A stretch of DNA of 30,444 nucleotides. Source: Desulfuromonadaceae bacterium (lineage in GTDB: Bacteria > Desulfobacterota > Desulfuromonadia > Desulfuromonadales > SZUA-401). Made by a program: the position numbers and the translations under genes. This document shows positions 23,092-30,444 of this stretch, piece by piece. The notes under the pieces are model-generated. The model made no database searches. It was not told where the DNA came from and saw nothing but the letters and a program-made list of their open reading frames with translations. The stretch spans positions 1 through 30,444 of the forward strand of contig QKBP01000031.1 in assembly GCA_003246035.1 (NCBI GenBank), read 5' to 3'. Position 1 is the first letter of the stretch. The number at the start of each line of letters is the position of its first letter.

Positions 23092-23120
23092 TTGCATTCC
23101 CCCACCGGATACGGTATAAG
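23092..23120 (+). promoter_or_regulatory. Promoter of tRNA-Arg
   Basis: TTGCAT at 23092-23097 and TATAAG at 23115-23120 are 17 bases apart, 11 bases before the mature tRNA 5' end. Confidence 0.6.
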
Positions 23121-23131
23121 GTACGGCTCAT

Positions 23132-23208
<77 letters not shown>

Positions 23209-23220
23209 TTTATCCAAACC

Positions 23221-23250
23221 GGGTTGCAACTTCAGCTGCAACCCTTTTTT
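23221..23250 (+). terminator. Intrinsic terminator of tRNA-Arg
   Basis: An eight-base-pair stem GGGTTGCA/TGCAACCC (23221-23228 with 23237-23244) is followed by six T. Confidence 0.9.
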
Positions 23251-23387
23251 CTCCCCCCTCCTGTTTCCACCCCCTCCTGCTACCCAACGCGGCAGCCCCT
23301 TCTCCCTGAAGAAGTAGGGTTTTCCCCAGATGGACGAGTTCTGAGTTCTGGGCTACCCTTTGCAGATAAAAAGTCTCAGGAACTGCC

Positions 23388-25079
23388 ATGCCCCTCTCCG
23401 ATCCGTGCCTACTCAACGAACCCAAACGACTGAAACACCGTCGCTGGGAGCTTTTTGCGCTGCTCTTTATCCTGATATGGCTGGCCCTGACGATCATCTC
23501 CACGTACTGGCAGTTCAACGACCGGGAGGCGGAACTGCACCAGATCAAGCGCCAGGAGATGCAGGCCCTGGCCATCTACCTCCACAGCCTCGCCGACAGC
23601 CTCGACCATGTCTTCTCTGACCTACGGTGGCTTCCGCTCCAAAATGAGCTGCAGGATTGGCTGGTAAAGCCTTCCGTGGGCGCTCTCGATCGTGTTGCCC
23701 TGGAATACAAAGCCCTGTTGTCGAGCAAACCGATTTACGACCATATCCGCCTGATCGACCCTGGGGGGGCTGAAATCCTGCGTGTCAATTACGCGGAGGG
23801 GACAACAGAAGTGGTCGCCCCTGCTATGCTGCGAGATGTCAGCCACAGCTACTTCGTCCAGGAAGCCCTGAAACTTGGCCGCGGAGAAGTCTACCTCTCC
23901 CAGCTCGACCTCAAGGTTTTACACAACGAAATCGTCACCCCTTACAAGCCGATGCTGCGCTTCATCGCCCCGGTCTACGGTCCAGGGGGGAGACATCACG
24001 GCATCATCCTACTGGGTTACAATGCCTCCGAGATGATGGCCGACCTGCGCGCCGCGGCCGCCATCTATCCCGGCGAGCTGAGCGTTCTCAACGCCTCCGG
24101 CTACTGGCTGATGGCGCCGCGTCCCGAAGCCGAATGGGGTTACCTGGTGCCCCAGCGCTCGTCAGCCAACCTGGGCGTGAGTCACCCTGAGCTGTGGAAG
24201 CTGATCGAGACGAGCAACAGCGGCCAGGTCGAATCCGATGCGGGAATCTTCACCTTCACCTCCGTAGCCCCCAAGACCTACTGGTCACGGACCCCCGGCG
24301 CCTCCATCGAGCCGGGCATGCTGAAGAGCGAATCCCTCAATGCCTCGGATCGCTGGATCCTCTTGACCCATATCCCCCCCGAGACCCTCGATCGGCTGCT
24401 GGCCCACTACCGGGTCAGGGTCGCGAGCTTCATGGCTGCCAACATGCTCCTCGCCGGGGTTTTCGCCGCCCTCTTCAGCCAGGCCTGGCTGAAGCGACGG
24501 ATGCATCGCATCGAGCTTGAGGAAATGGCCTATTTCGACCGTCTGACCGGGTTGCCCAACCGGATTAACCTGTCGCACCAGCTCGAAAGCCATATCAGCA
24601 GCGCCCTCCGCCATGGCCACAGCCTCGCGTTGTGCCTGATCGACCTTGACGGTTTCAAGTCAGTCAACGACACCCTCGGACACGACGGGGGCGACCAGGC
24701 CCTGATCGAAACGGCACGACGGCTCCGCAGCAGCATCCGCCAGAGCGACACTGCGGCGCGGATCGGCGGTGACGAGTTCATGGTGCTGCTCCCCCACATT
24801 CACACCACGGACGACGCCATAGGCGTCGCCGTCAAGATCCTTAAACAGCTGCAGCAGCCGATCCTGGCCAGGGGGCAGTCCTGTCAACTTGGGGCCAGCA
24901 TCGGCATCAGTCTCTGCCCGCAGGACAGCAGCGACGCCGAAACCCTCTGGCACCTGGCTGACATGGCGATGTACCGGGCCAAGAATACCGGTAAGCACCG
25001 CTTCTGTTTCTTCAGCTGCATCGAGGATGGCGACCTGGTCTGCCGATCCCAGGGGAAGGCCATGGAGACCGGCACCTGA
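23388..25079 (+). CDS. Membrane diguanylate cyclase with extracytoplasmic dCache-like sensor
   Basis: The 563-residue product makes cyclic di-GMP from two GTP. A basic N-terminus leads into helix 1 (about 22-42), a periplasmic sensor of about 300 residues (45-340) with SYFVQEALKLGRGEVYLSQLDL and RFIAPVYGPGGRHHGIILLGYN, typical of dCache sensors of the double-PAS type, helix 2 (about 346-366) and a GGDEF domain (about 378-540). The active site is intact (RIGGDEF, 458-464), and the inhibitory I-site RxxD is present as RQSD (451-454), so product feedback is expected. The start has only a weak AGGA box. No PilZ or EAL gene is nearby. The ligand is unknown. Confidence 0.93.
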   Translation: MPLSDPCLLNEPKRLKHRRWELFALLFILIWLALTIISTYWQFNDREAELHQIKRQEMQALAIYLHSLADSLDHVFSDLRWLPLQNELQDWLVKPSVGALDRVALEYKALLSSKPIYDHIRLIDPGGAEILRVNYAEGTTEVVAPAMLRDVSHSYFVQEALKLGRGEVYLSQLDLKVLHNEIVTPYKPMLRFIAPVYGPGGRHHGIILLGYNASEMMADLRAAAAIYPGELSVLNASGYWLMAPRPEAEWGYLVPQRSSANLGVSHPELWKLIETSNSGQVESDAGIFTFTSVAPKTYWSRTPGASIEPGMLKSESLNASDRWILLTHIPPETLDRLLAHYRVRVASFMAANMLLAGVFAALFSQAWLKRRMHRIELEEMAYFDRLTGLPNRINLSHQLESHISSALRHGHSLALCLIDLDGFKSVNDTLGHDGGDQALIETARRLRSSIRQSDTAARIGGDEFMVLLPHIHTTDDAIGVAVKILKQLQQPILARGQSCQLGASIGISLCPQDSSDAETLWHLADMAMYRAKNTGKHRFCFFSCIEDGDLVCRSQGKAMETGT

Positions 25080-25241
25080 AATCACGTCCTCCTCTCTCTT
25101 CCAATTCGCCCTTCTAGGAAATCTGATGACCGGGCTTTTTTCCCCCTCTGCACGAAAATCATTACACGTATGGTAGGATTTCATGTACATCCGGAATCCG
25201 CACAAGGATGCCGGTAGCTGCCAATATTTTCGAGGGAACCC

Positions 25242-26501
25242 ATGGCCCAAGCGCCTGCGTCCGAGTCTCATCGGCTGAAGATCGAAAACTGCGGTACGGG
25301 GAAAAGCCTACCTGAGCTCCTGCGTCACCCGAAGATCCTGTTGGGGATCGCCGCCCTAGTTGCGGTCACGATCTTCATCAGCGAGCTGGTGATGAATTTC
25401 CTGCTCGGGACCTTTCCCAATATCAACCCGTTACTGGAAGCCATCATCGATTCGGCGGTACTGATCCTGCTCCTCACTCCGACCCTGTTCGCCCTGCACC
25501 TGCGCTCAATCGCCAAGGCCGCGCCCTCGGGCGCCCTCGTTCCCGGCCAGCGCATACCCTCCCAGCGCCTGGGCATCAGCGTACTCAGCCTTCCGAACAA
25601 CCTGCGTAGCCGCCAGCACGTGCTGGCGATGGTCCTGCTCCTAGGGGTCATCATCTTCTGCGGCGAGCTGGTCGTGATGTTCCTGTTCATGGCCTTCCCG
25701 GTCGAAAGCCCTCTGCTGGAGGCCTTTATCGACGCCACCGTACTCGTGACGCTGGTCTCGCCGGCCCTGGTGAGTCTCTTCTACCTCCCGGTGCGCCGCA
25801 GGGTCGAAGCCCTTTCGGCTTCGGCGCACGAAATCCGCGCCCTGACCCAGCGCCTCATGGATGTCTCCGAAGAGGAGCAGCGCCGTCTGGCGCTCGACCT
25901 GCACGACGAATTCGGCCAGACCCTCTCGGCGATGAAGCTCGAGGTCGACACTCTCTGCAGCTCCGGCGCCGAAACCTCCTCCAACTTTCTCGGTTCATGC
26001 CGGTCGCTGCAGCGCCGCATCGACGAAATGCGCCAGTCGGTCCACACCATCATCGCCCGGCTGCGCCCCTCGATTCTCGACGATCTCGGCATCGTCCCGG
26101 CCCTCGAGAGCCTGATCGCAGACTTCCAGAATCGCCACCCGCAGATCCACTTCGACCTGGCGATCACGGGGCTGAAAACCCGTCCCGGCCTTCAGGTCGA
26201 AACCGCTCTCTACCGTATCTGCCAGGAAGCCCTCAACAATGCCACGCTCCACGCGCAACCTCATCATGTGGAGATCCGCCTTACCGCCTGCTTCCCGGAT
26301 ATTATTCTCATGGTTCACGATGACGGCCGCGGCTACGACACCTCCAGAAACTTCGCCAAGGAAGAGCCGGGACAGCACTTGGGTCTCCTGGGGATACGCG
26401 AGCGGACCAAAACCCTCGGCGGACGCCTGACCATACAGTCCCGCCCCGGCAAGGGGACCACTCTCAGGGCTGTCTTTGCCATGGAGGAGTTCAGGACATG
26501 A
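25242..26501 (+). CDS. NarL-type sensor histidine kinase with duplicated membrane sensor
   Basis: This is a 419-residue HisKA_3/HATPase_c kinase. The N-terminal half carries two copies of a two-helix unit: residues about 31-90 and 126-186, each with ELV-x-x-FL, a short FP loop, PLLEA and a second helix. The phosphorylated His221 lies in LALDLHDEFGQTLSAMK; the ATP-binding part has LYRICQEALNNATLHA, DDGRGYD and HLGLLGIRERTKTLGG. There is almost no periplasmic domain, so it probably senses something in or at the membrane. GAGGG precedes the ATG. The stop overlaps the start of the response regulator (ATGA), so they form a two-component pair. Confidence 0.94.
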   Translation: MAQAPASESHRLKIENCGTGKSLPELLRHPKILLGIAALVAVTIFISELVMNFLLGTFPNINPLLEAIIDSAVLILLLTPTLFALHLRSIAKAAPSGALVPGQRIPSQRLGISVLSLPNNLRSRQHVLAMVLLLGVIIFCGELVVMFLFMAFPVESPLLEAFIDATVLVTLVSPALVSLFYLPVRRRVEALSASAHEIRALTQRLMDVSEEEQRRLALDLHDEFGQTLSAMKLEVDTLCSSGAETSSNFLGSCRSLQRRIDEMRQSVHTIIARLRPSILDDLGIVPALESLIADFQNRHPQIHFDLAITGLKTRPGLQVETALYRICQEALNNATLHAQPHHVEIRLTACFPDIILMVHDDGRGYDTSRNFAKEEPGQHLGLLGIRERTKTLGGRLTIQSRPGKGTTLRAVFAMEEFRT

Positions 26502-27181
26502 AATCGACCCAGATCATCCGCATCCTGATTGTCGATGACCACCCGGTCTTCCGCCAGGGGGTTCGTCAGGTGTTCGGAAAATGCGAGGATATCGAGGTCA
26601 TAGGCGAAGCCAGCAGCGTCGAAGCGGCTTTCAAGATCGTGCGCCAGGAAAAGCCGGATGCCATCCTGCTCGACATCACGCTCCCGGGGCTCAGCGGCAT
26701 CGACATGACCCGGCAGCTGAGCAGCGAGTACCCGGAGGTCAAGGTGGTGATCTTCTCGATGCACAACCGCGAAGGGTACATCCTCCAGGCCCTCGATGCC
26801 GGAGCCAAGGGCTACGTGCTCAAGGGGGCCGACGCCCAGAACATCATCGATGCGATCCGCACCGTCAACCGAGGCGAGTATTACCTCTGCGCCCAGATTC
26901 GCGGCGACATCATCGGCCGCTTTCTCACCGAGCGCAAAGGGGGGATTCCCCTGCGCAGCTACGACGTTTTATCCGAGCGTGAACAGCAGGTTTTCCGCCT
27001 GCTCGCCGAAGGGCACAACACGGTGACCATAGCCGACATGCTCTTCATCAGCCCGAAGACAGTCGAAAAACACCGGGTCAACGTTATGAAAAAACTCAAA
27101 ATCAATAACCTGGTGGAGCTCACCAAGTACGCCATCAGCCTCGGCATCGTCGAAATCGAGGAGTTCGAGTATCGCCGATAG
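26498..27181 (+). CDS. NarL/FixJ-family response regulator
   Basis: The 227-residue product has a receiver domain (about 6-125) with acidic residues Asp13-Asp14 (IVDDHP), phosphorylation site Asp59 (LLDITLPG) and Lys109 (YVLKGA), and a LuxR-type helix-turn-helix (about 158-218: LSEREQQVFRLLAEGHNTVTIADMLFISPKTVEKHRVNVMKKL). Phosphorylated by the preceding kinase, it should act as a transcription factor. The operon ends here; target genes are not evident, although the long spacer and protease gene downstream are candidates because of position. Confidence 0.95.
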   Translation: MKSTQIIRILIVDDHPVFRQGVRQVFGKCEDIEVIGEASSVEAAFKIVRQEKPDAILLDITLPGLSGIDMTRQLSSEYPEVKVVIFSMHNREGYILQALDAGAKGYVLKGADAQNIIDAIRTVNRGEYYLCAQIRGDIIGRFLTERKGGIPLRSYDVLSEREQQVFRLLAEGHNTVTIADMLFISPKTVEKHRVNVMKKLKINNLVELTKYAISLGIVEIEEFEYRR

Positions 27182-27840
27182 TACCTGCCGAAACCCATGT
27201 TAACGTCTCGACTCAATGGACTTAATTCACACAACACGCATTTCTCTACTGATTACCCAGATGCCTCTCTGGAGCAACGACTTTTCCATCCTTTGAACAT
27301 GATGAGACACCAGGCACTCCACCTTGCTTCCGGCTCATGTCTGCAGACTGTCGCCCCTAGCGCCCCGACTATATAATAGGGGTGCTCGACAAACTGCCGC
27401 TGAGAATGCCGGGGGGGGTCCTTCGCACTTGAACGACCGGTTCGGCTGAATTACACTTGGACTAATTCCAGGGGCAGGATGAAATCATCCTGCCCCTTTC
27501 CCCCGGGAGACCGCAGCGTGAAGAAATCGTTCTTCACTCAGCCATTGGCCCCCTTTTTTCTCAACCTGATGGCGTCAGGTGATTCGAGCCCCGAACGTTT
27601 ATTGACGGGGTTGCGCTCGCTTTCATCCCGACCCCAGACGGCGTCATGCCCGACTCCTGCTGCCGGAACGATGCGCCGGGGTAGACTGCGCCAACGTGTG
27701 TGCACCAGACCACGCGCATACCGAAAACCGGTCGCCCTTAGGTTTATCTTCTGCGCTAACCCCGGCGTAACCATCACGTCGGGAGTGCACGTCCCGGCGG
27801 TGATCGGCGACTATCGCTTCCGGGATCTGAAAGTACCGCG
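27182..27840. other. 659-base intergenic region with a TATAAT box and a strong hairpin
   Basis: I support no protein gene here. A TATAAT lies at 27372-27377 with only a weak -35 region. About 90 bases later a near-perfect hairpin occurs (27471-27482 with 27485-27496) followed by TTT. Between them is a GC-rich stretch with a run of eight G. The segment could encode a small RNA of about 115-120 bases. An open frame at 27479-27844 reads through the rest but has Arg/Pro-rich, non-protein-like composition and no ribosome binding site; its TGA overlaps the protease ATG, probably by chance. Confidence 0.45.
27471..27499 (+). terminator. Strong hairpin GGGGCAGGATGA/TCATCCTGCCCC with short T-tract
   Basis: Twelve complementary bases on each side (27471-27482 and 27485-27496) are separated by AA, followed by TTT. 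The tight loop means the last pair or two would open. It is 290 bases past the response regulator stop and may end its transcript or a small RNA. Confidence 0.65.
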
Positions 27841-30066
27841 ATGAACCCTCTGTACCGTATCACCGCCGTCCTGCTCCCTGTTCTCCTGATCGGGGGTACG
27901 GCAGGGCTCGCCAGGGCCGCCTATGTAACTCCAGAAGTGCGCGCCCAGGTCGCGGCAAGCCGCGGCAACGACACGGTGCCGGTCATCGTCCGCTTCGCCG
28001 ACCGGGTCGACACTGCCCCCTTCGCGTGGCGTGGCGACCGGCAGGCCGCGCGAAAAGAGATGCTCCAGGCACTCAAAGAACGCGCCACGACTAGCCAGCG
28101 ACCTCTCCAGGCCTTCCTGCACGGACGTGGGCTCAAGACCTCCGAGCTGTGGATCGCCAACGCCCTGGCCGTCGGGCTCCCCGGCGACCTGGTCGAGACC
28201 CTCGCCGACTGGCCGGGGGTCGAGGTAATCGAACTGAACGCCAGCGTCCCACCGCCGTCCCCGATCCCTCTAGCCGCACCGAGCGCCCCGCCGACCTGGA
28301 ATGTCAGCGCGACCGGTGCCCCCACGCTCTGGAACCTCCCCGGCTCCGTCACCGGCGTCGGCGTGACCGTGGCGATCCTCGATACCGGGGTCAACCCGGA
28401 CCACCCGGCGCTGACAAATACCTACCGCGGCGGGCCCGATGACTGGTACGACCCCTACGCGGGGACCACGCTTCCGAGCGATTACCTCGACAACGGTCTG
28501 GCCCACGGCACCGCGGTCACCTCCCTGGTCCTAGGACGCAGCGTGCTCGGAGAAACCGTCGGCGTTGCCCCCGACGCCCAGTGGATCGCAGCGCGGATCT
28601 TCCCGGTCAGCGGTGCCGCCACCAACGCCGACATCCTCTCGGCCATGCAGTGGGCCCTCGACCCTGACGGCAATCTCGCGACCGACGACGCACCCGACAT
28701 CGTCAACAACTCCTGGGGTTTCGAGACCGCCCCCAACCAGTGCCTGACCACCTTTGCCAGCGCAACCGAGGCGCTGCAGGCTGCCGGCATCCATGTGATC
28801 TACGCCGCCGGCAACACCGGGCCCAATCCGGCGACCAGCGTTAGCCCGGCCAACAACCGGGCCGGCTTCGGGGTCGGCTCGATCAACCCCGACCTGGTGG
28901 TGAGCCGCTTCTCGGCTCGCGGTCCTTCATCCTGTGCAACCGGCATCTACACCCCGAGCGGCTTGAGCGACATCTTCCCCGAGTTGCAGGCGCCTGGCGA
29001 GGACCTGCTGGTCGCCAACGGCACCACCGGCTCAGGTGGGGCCGCCAGGGTGGCGGGGACCTCCTTCTCCGCCCCCCATGTCAGCGGCGCCCTGGCCCTG
29101 CTGCGCCAGGCGATCCCCCCCACGGCAGGGCAATCGGCCGCCGACTACCGGCTCTCACTTGAAACAGCGCTCCTCGACGCAGCGGATGACCTCGGCCCAC
29201 TGGGGCCGGATAACGATTACGGCTACGGGCTGCTCAACGTCGATGCCGCCTACCTGCGCCTCAGCGGACAGCCGTCGCTCTCGTTGCACACCCCTGGCAG
29301 CCCCGAGAACGACGACGTCGTCGACTTCGGCAACATTCCTCCTTCGACCCGCAGCGAACTCACCCTGACGCTGCGGAACGTCGGCGGACTCGACCTCAGC
29401 ATCACCTCCATCGACCTGTCCGGCGTCGTCCCCCCCTTCGAGGCGATCAGCGACACCTGCCCGACCGCCCTCGTGCCCGACGCCACTTGCAGCGTGACGC
29501 TGGCCTTTGCCCCGGAAAGCTTTGAAAGCTCCAGCAGCCAACTGACCCTGACAACGGGCGATATTCGCCGCCCTACGCGGATAATCACCCTGCAGGGGAT
29601 CGGCAACTCCCCCCCGGCGCCGGCGACCCTGATCTCACCGAGCGACGGTGCCACCCTCGCGGGGACCACGGTGCTGCTCAGCTGGTTCCAGGAATTGGAC
29701 GGCGACGGCGACCCCCTGACCCAATCCCTGGTCTATGCCGACAACATGTTCTTCTTCCCCTCGAACACCGTGATCGTCACACTCAACACCCCCACGGGGC
29801 AGATTCTGCTCGCCGGTTCGGGGCTGCTGCTCGGTCTGGCGTTTCTCCACCGACGTCGCCAGGGGCTGCTGCTCGGCCTGCTGGCCGGACTGCTCTACCT
29901 GGCCGCGGCCTGCGGCGGCGGGGGGGGGAGCGGCCTGCCGACCGCCAACAACTCCTACACCCTCTCGGGGTTGACCCCCGGGACCACCTACTACTGGAAA
30001 ATCGTCACCGACGACGGCCACGGCGGCGTGGTCGAGAGCGCGGCCCACTCCTTCACCCTCCTCTAA
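27841..30066 (+). CDS. Exported subtilisin-like (S8) serine protease with C-terminal beta domains and an inserted membrane hairpin
   Basis: The product has 741 residues with a signal peptide (about 1-27), a propeptide-like region (28-135) and an S8 catalytic domain (about 172-470). The triad is Asp181 (ILDTGVNPDH), His222 (AHGTAVTS) and Ser408 (AGTSFSAPH); the oxyanion Asn325 is in AAGNTGPN. Next comes an ASH/choice-of-anchor-D-like beta domain (about 490-588), then an Fn3-like domain from about 593. That domain is interrupted at about 653-698 by two hydrophobic segments around HRRRQ, ending in AAACGGGGGSG, a lipoprotein-like sequence, before Fn3-type strands resume (YTLSGLTPGTTYYWKIVTDDGHGG). 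The ATG at 27841 has a poor ribosome binding site. Confidence 0.92.
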   Translation: MNPLYRITAVLLPVLLIGGTAGLARAAYVTPEVRAQVAASRGNDTVPVIVRFADRVDTAPFAWRGDRQAARKEMLQALKERATTSQRPLQAFLHGRGLKTSELWIANALAVGLPGDLVETLADWPGVEVIELNASVPPPSPIPLAAPSAPPTWNVSATGAPTLWNLPGSVTGVGVTVAILDTGVNPDHPALTNTYRGGPDDWYDPYAGTTLPSDYLDNGLAHGTAVTSLVLGRSVLGETVGVAPDAQWIAARIFPVSGAATNADILSAMQWALDPDGNLATDDAPDIVNNSWGFETAPNQCLTTFASATEALQAAGIHVIYAAGNTGPNPATSVSPANNRAGFGVGSINPDLVVSRFSARGPSSCATGIYTPSGLSDIFPELQAPGEDLLVANGTTGSGGAARVAGTSFSAPHVSGALALLRQAIPPTAGQSAADYRLSLETALLDAADDLGPLGPDNDYGYGLLNVDAAYLRLSGQPSLSLHTPGSPENDDVVDFGNIPPSTRSELTLTLRNVGGLDLSITSIDLSGVVPPFEAISDTCPTALVPDATCSVTLAFAPESFESSSSQLTLTTGDIRRPTRIITLQGIGNSPPAPATLISPSDGATLAGTTVLLSWFQELDGDGDPLTQSLVYADNMFFFPSNTVIVTLNTPTGQILLAGSGLLLGLAFLHRRRQGLLLGLLAGLLYLAAACGGGGGSGLPTANNSYTLSGLTPGTTYYWKIVTDDGHGGVVESAAHSFTLL

Positions 30067-30104
30067 ACGGCAATGTCCCGGCCCACAGCCCGGGGTGTTG
30101 CCGT
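30067..30104 (+). terminator. Long hairpin after the protease gene
   Basis: ACGGCAA (30067-30073) pairs with TTGCCGT (30098-30104), and an inner CCCGG/CCGGG stem extends it. It begins directly after the stop codon. There is no T-tract, so it may be an mRNA-stabilising or factor-dependent terminator structure. Confidence 0.5.
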
Positions 30105-30444
30105 CCCCTACCTCGGGGCCGAAAAGCATCGCCCGGAGAGACCCACGAAAATATCCCGACAAAACCAAGCACCCCAGCGCATTGTCTTAAGATGATAAGA
30201 CCGGGGCTCAATCGAATGCTTTGTCGTGGAAACACCGTAAAGAACCGGGCGAAGCCTGAGTCACAGAGCAGGCCACTTAGCACGCCGAAAAGATTAGTAA
30301 TTTCACACACTACGGGATTTCCTACCTTCTAAATCGGGGATGTCCCCCATGGACAAGTCCCCTCTTCTCTGTAAACTGTGTAAGTAACGAGGGCTAAGAT
30401 TAGCCCCTCGCGGCTGAGTCTGCGTTTACTTAGGGGGCTTACTT
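30105..30444. other. 340-base non-coding right end with foldable repeats
   Basis: I see no gene. Several inverted repeats are present: GCCTG/CAGGC at 30254-30273, TGTCC/GGACA at 30341-30355, and a branched set at 30381-30432 in which TAAGTAA and TTACTTA enclose two hairpins. The region is probably the upstream regulatory or untranslated part of a gene beyond the window edge. Confidence 0.45.

Noticed and set aside
27479..27844. Open frame of 121 codons ending at the protease start
   Set aside because: No ribosome binding site, begins inside a strong hairpin, and the product is Arg/Pro/Ser-rich without recognisable features.
30053..30310. Reverse-strand open frame of 85 codons, partly hydrophobic
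   Set aside because: It overlaps the end of the protease gene and its hairpin, and no convincing ribosome binding site is seen.
30381..30432. Integron attC site
   Set aside because: The paired GTTRRRY/RYYYAAC ends are not present and there is no integrase or cassette array.

Overview
The window comes from a GC-rich, anaerobic, respiring proteobacterium-like genome. The best fit is the Desulfuromonadales (Geobacter/Desulfuromonas relatives), perhaps from a saline habitat. This is inferred from gene content: a Rieske/cytochrome b/pentaheme cytochrome c quinol-oxidising complex, separate pta and ackA genes of the acetate pathway, a minimal 2[4Fe-4S] ferredoxin, a DUF1573 protein, a zinc-ribbon/DUF3426 protein and a lysine 2,3-aminomutase cluster. 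I ran no database search. I see no phage, IS element, integron, CRISPR array or rRNA; there is one tRNA gene.

Layout. (1) 1-179: start of a reverse-strand secreted Gly-rich/QE-repeat protein. (2) 443-6239, forward: a UspA-like protein translationally coupled to a P-type ATPase with the ion-site residues of Na+/K+-type (P2C) pumps, then a helix-turn-helix/PTS-EIIA fusion regulator and a SulP anion transporter without a STAS domain. (3) 6334-7395, reverse: a protein that resembles the LCIB-type carbonic anhydrases. (4) 7501-11133, reverse: four tightly packed genes, two D-Ala-D-Ala-ligase-like ATP-grasp enzymes, a GNAT acetyltransferase and lysine 2,3-aminomutase, behind a strong promoter and an attenuator-like leader. 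This is the best candidate for an undescribed pathway in the window, probably making an acylated or peptidyl beta-lysine metabolite. (5) 11482-11892, reverse: two tiny proteins, one with nine cysteines. (6) 12181-13041, reverse: an orphan TonB. (7) 13224-16270: pta (with an apparent one-base frameshift near its start), a DUF924 protein, and convergent ackA. (8) 16544-18740: a ferredoxin, a zinc-ribbon/DUF3426 membrane protein and hypoxanthine phosphoribosyltransferase. (9) 18911-22044, forward: a DUF1573 protein and the bc-type complex. (10) 22148-23008, reverse: an MBL-fold protein with a degraded metal site; then tRNA-Arg(CCG) at 23132-23208. (11) 23388-27181, forward: a membrane diguanylate cyclase and a NarL-type two-component pair whose kinase has an internally duplicated membrane sensor. 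(12) 27841-30066, forward: a subtilisin-like protease with a membrane hairpin and lipoprotein-like segment inserted in its C-terminal Fn3-like domain. The last 378 bases hold no gene I can support but contain foldable inverted repeats.

How the parts may work together. Pta and AckA interconvert acetyl-CoA and acetate. The Rieske/cytochrome b/pentaheme complex would pass electrons from menaquinol to periplasmic cytochromes. The ATPase, SulP transporter, carbonic-anhydrase-like protein and beta-lysine cluster are consistent with management of sodium, anions or bicarbonate, and osmotic stress. That common theme is inference.
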